Part shown: one piece after another, positions 31,446 through 31,694 of the stretch
Numbering within the stretch: the stretch's first letter is position 1
How the letters are laid out: the number at the start of each line of letters is the position of its first letter
DNA from: Phoronis australis
Taxonomy: Eukaryota > Phoronida > Phoronidae
Assembly: GCA_002633005.1 (NCBI GenBank)
Contig: NMRA01000054.1
Coordinates: forward strand, 648,959-680,652
Length of the DNA stretch: 31,694 bases
Direction: 5' to 3'
Translations under genes and position numbers: made by a program
The notes under the pieces: model-generated
Seen by the model: the letters and a program-made list of their open reading frames with translations, nothing else
What the model was told of the DNA's origin: nothing
Database searches by the model: none

Positions 31446-31550
31446 CTTGTTTCGTGTGCAGCGCAACCACGCGGGACTTAGCGTTCCAATTTGGAGTGCT
31501 CGTGTGCACGTTAGGTACTAACTTATCGGAAGAGACACGTATCAAAGTAA
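31430..31550. promoter_or_regulatory. Probable bidirectional promoter with YY1-like site
   Basis: CpG dinucleotides are locally frequent here compared with the AT-rich surroundings. The minus-strand AAGATGGCGGAC (31448-31437) matches the YY1 consensus, often found just inside transcription starts and overlapping the start codon. Gene 2 leaves to the left and a spliced transcript appears to leave to the right. There is no TATA box near. The start sites themselves cannot be placed. Confidence 0.5.
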
Positions 31551-31694
31551 TGAGACAAAAATCGGTGAGTTTACCGATTGTTTTTTAAAACCACTTAAAA
31601 ATCAGTAGATTTTACTAATACACTTTTTTGTGCGTTTTCAGAAGATGTTTTCGAATTTAAATTTTCTTCCGACGGGACACAAAACATGATCCAG
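31500..31694 (+). CDS. 5' end of a divergent gene, cut by the window edge
   Basis: A good donor (ATCG|GTGAGT, intron from 31565) and acceptor (GTGCGTTTTCAG, ending 31641) define a 77-bp intron. After splicing, the frame S-N-E-T-K-I-E-D-V-F-E-F-K-F-S-S-D-G-T-Q-N-M-I-Q is open to the window end. It has a stop at 31519 and no ATG before 31686, so translation may start at ATGATCCAG (31686), with the rest being leader. Another spliced frame starts at ATG 31550 and ends in a TGA overlapping that ATG. The product is unknown. Confidence 0.45.

Overview
The window looks like nuclear DNA of an animal, most likely an invertebrate. It is AT-rich, the genes are split by 0.6-3.4 kb introns with ordinary animal splice signals, and repeats fill most of the non-coding space. 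Four single N positions (2328, 5851, 9299, 13313) mark joins in a draft assembly. I cannot fix the taxon from sequence alone.

Left part (1-3296): no supported gene. It holds a cluster of TTAACCGCCC motifs (150-320), a ~150-bp foldback (363-512), and a 295-bp segment present twice on either side of the N at 2328, which looks like an assembly duplication.

Gene 1 (+, 3906-17700): five coding exons, all joined in phase 0, predict a protein of about 897 aa. The first exon encodes a membrane-anchored member of the WS/DGAT (wax ester synthase / acyl-CoA:diacylglycerol acyltransferase) family. The catalytic HHxxxDG motif reads NPxxxDG, so both histidines are gone. Later exons add an acidic coiled-coil region and a Ser-Pro-rich tail. 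Two of its introns appear to use GC rather than GT donors, and a second possible last exon lies just upstream of the main one. Intron 2 carries a TIR transposon, a 20-bp minisatellite and a satellite; intron 3 is largely a satellite with a three-part higher-order repeat. The fourth exon occurs twice, but the N at 13313 sits exactly at the junction, so this is probably two haplotypes laid end to end.

Intergenic (17701-23044): a ~1.05-kb hAT-like element with an 8-bp target-site duplication (19778-20841), otherwise unassigned AT-rich sequence.

Gene 2 (-, 31445 down to 23045): eight exons whose phases match from exon 2 onward predict a protein of about 330-355 aa with two RWD-like domains followed by a C3H2C3 RING-H2 finger. 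It is a probable E3 ubiquitin ligase that I cannot name. A ~720-bp foldback lies in its last intron. Genes 1 and 2 converge tail to tail.

Right edge (31446-31694): the gene 2 start codon sits in a YY1-like AAGATGGCGGAC context. A spliced leader of a divergent + strand gene starts close by, suggesting a shared bidirectional promoter. Nothing suggests that genes 1 and 2 act in one pathway beyond being neighbours.
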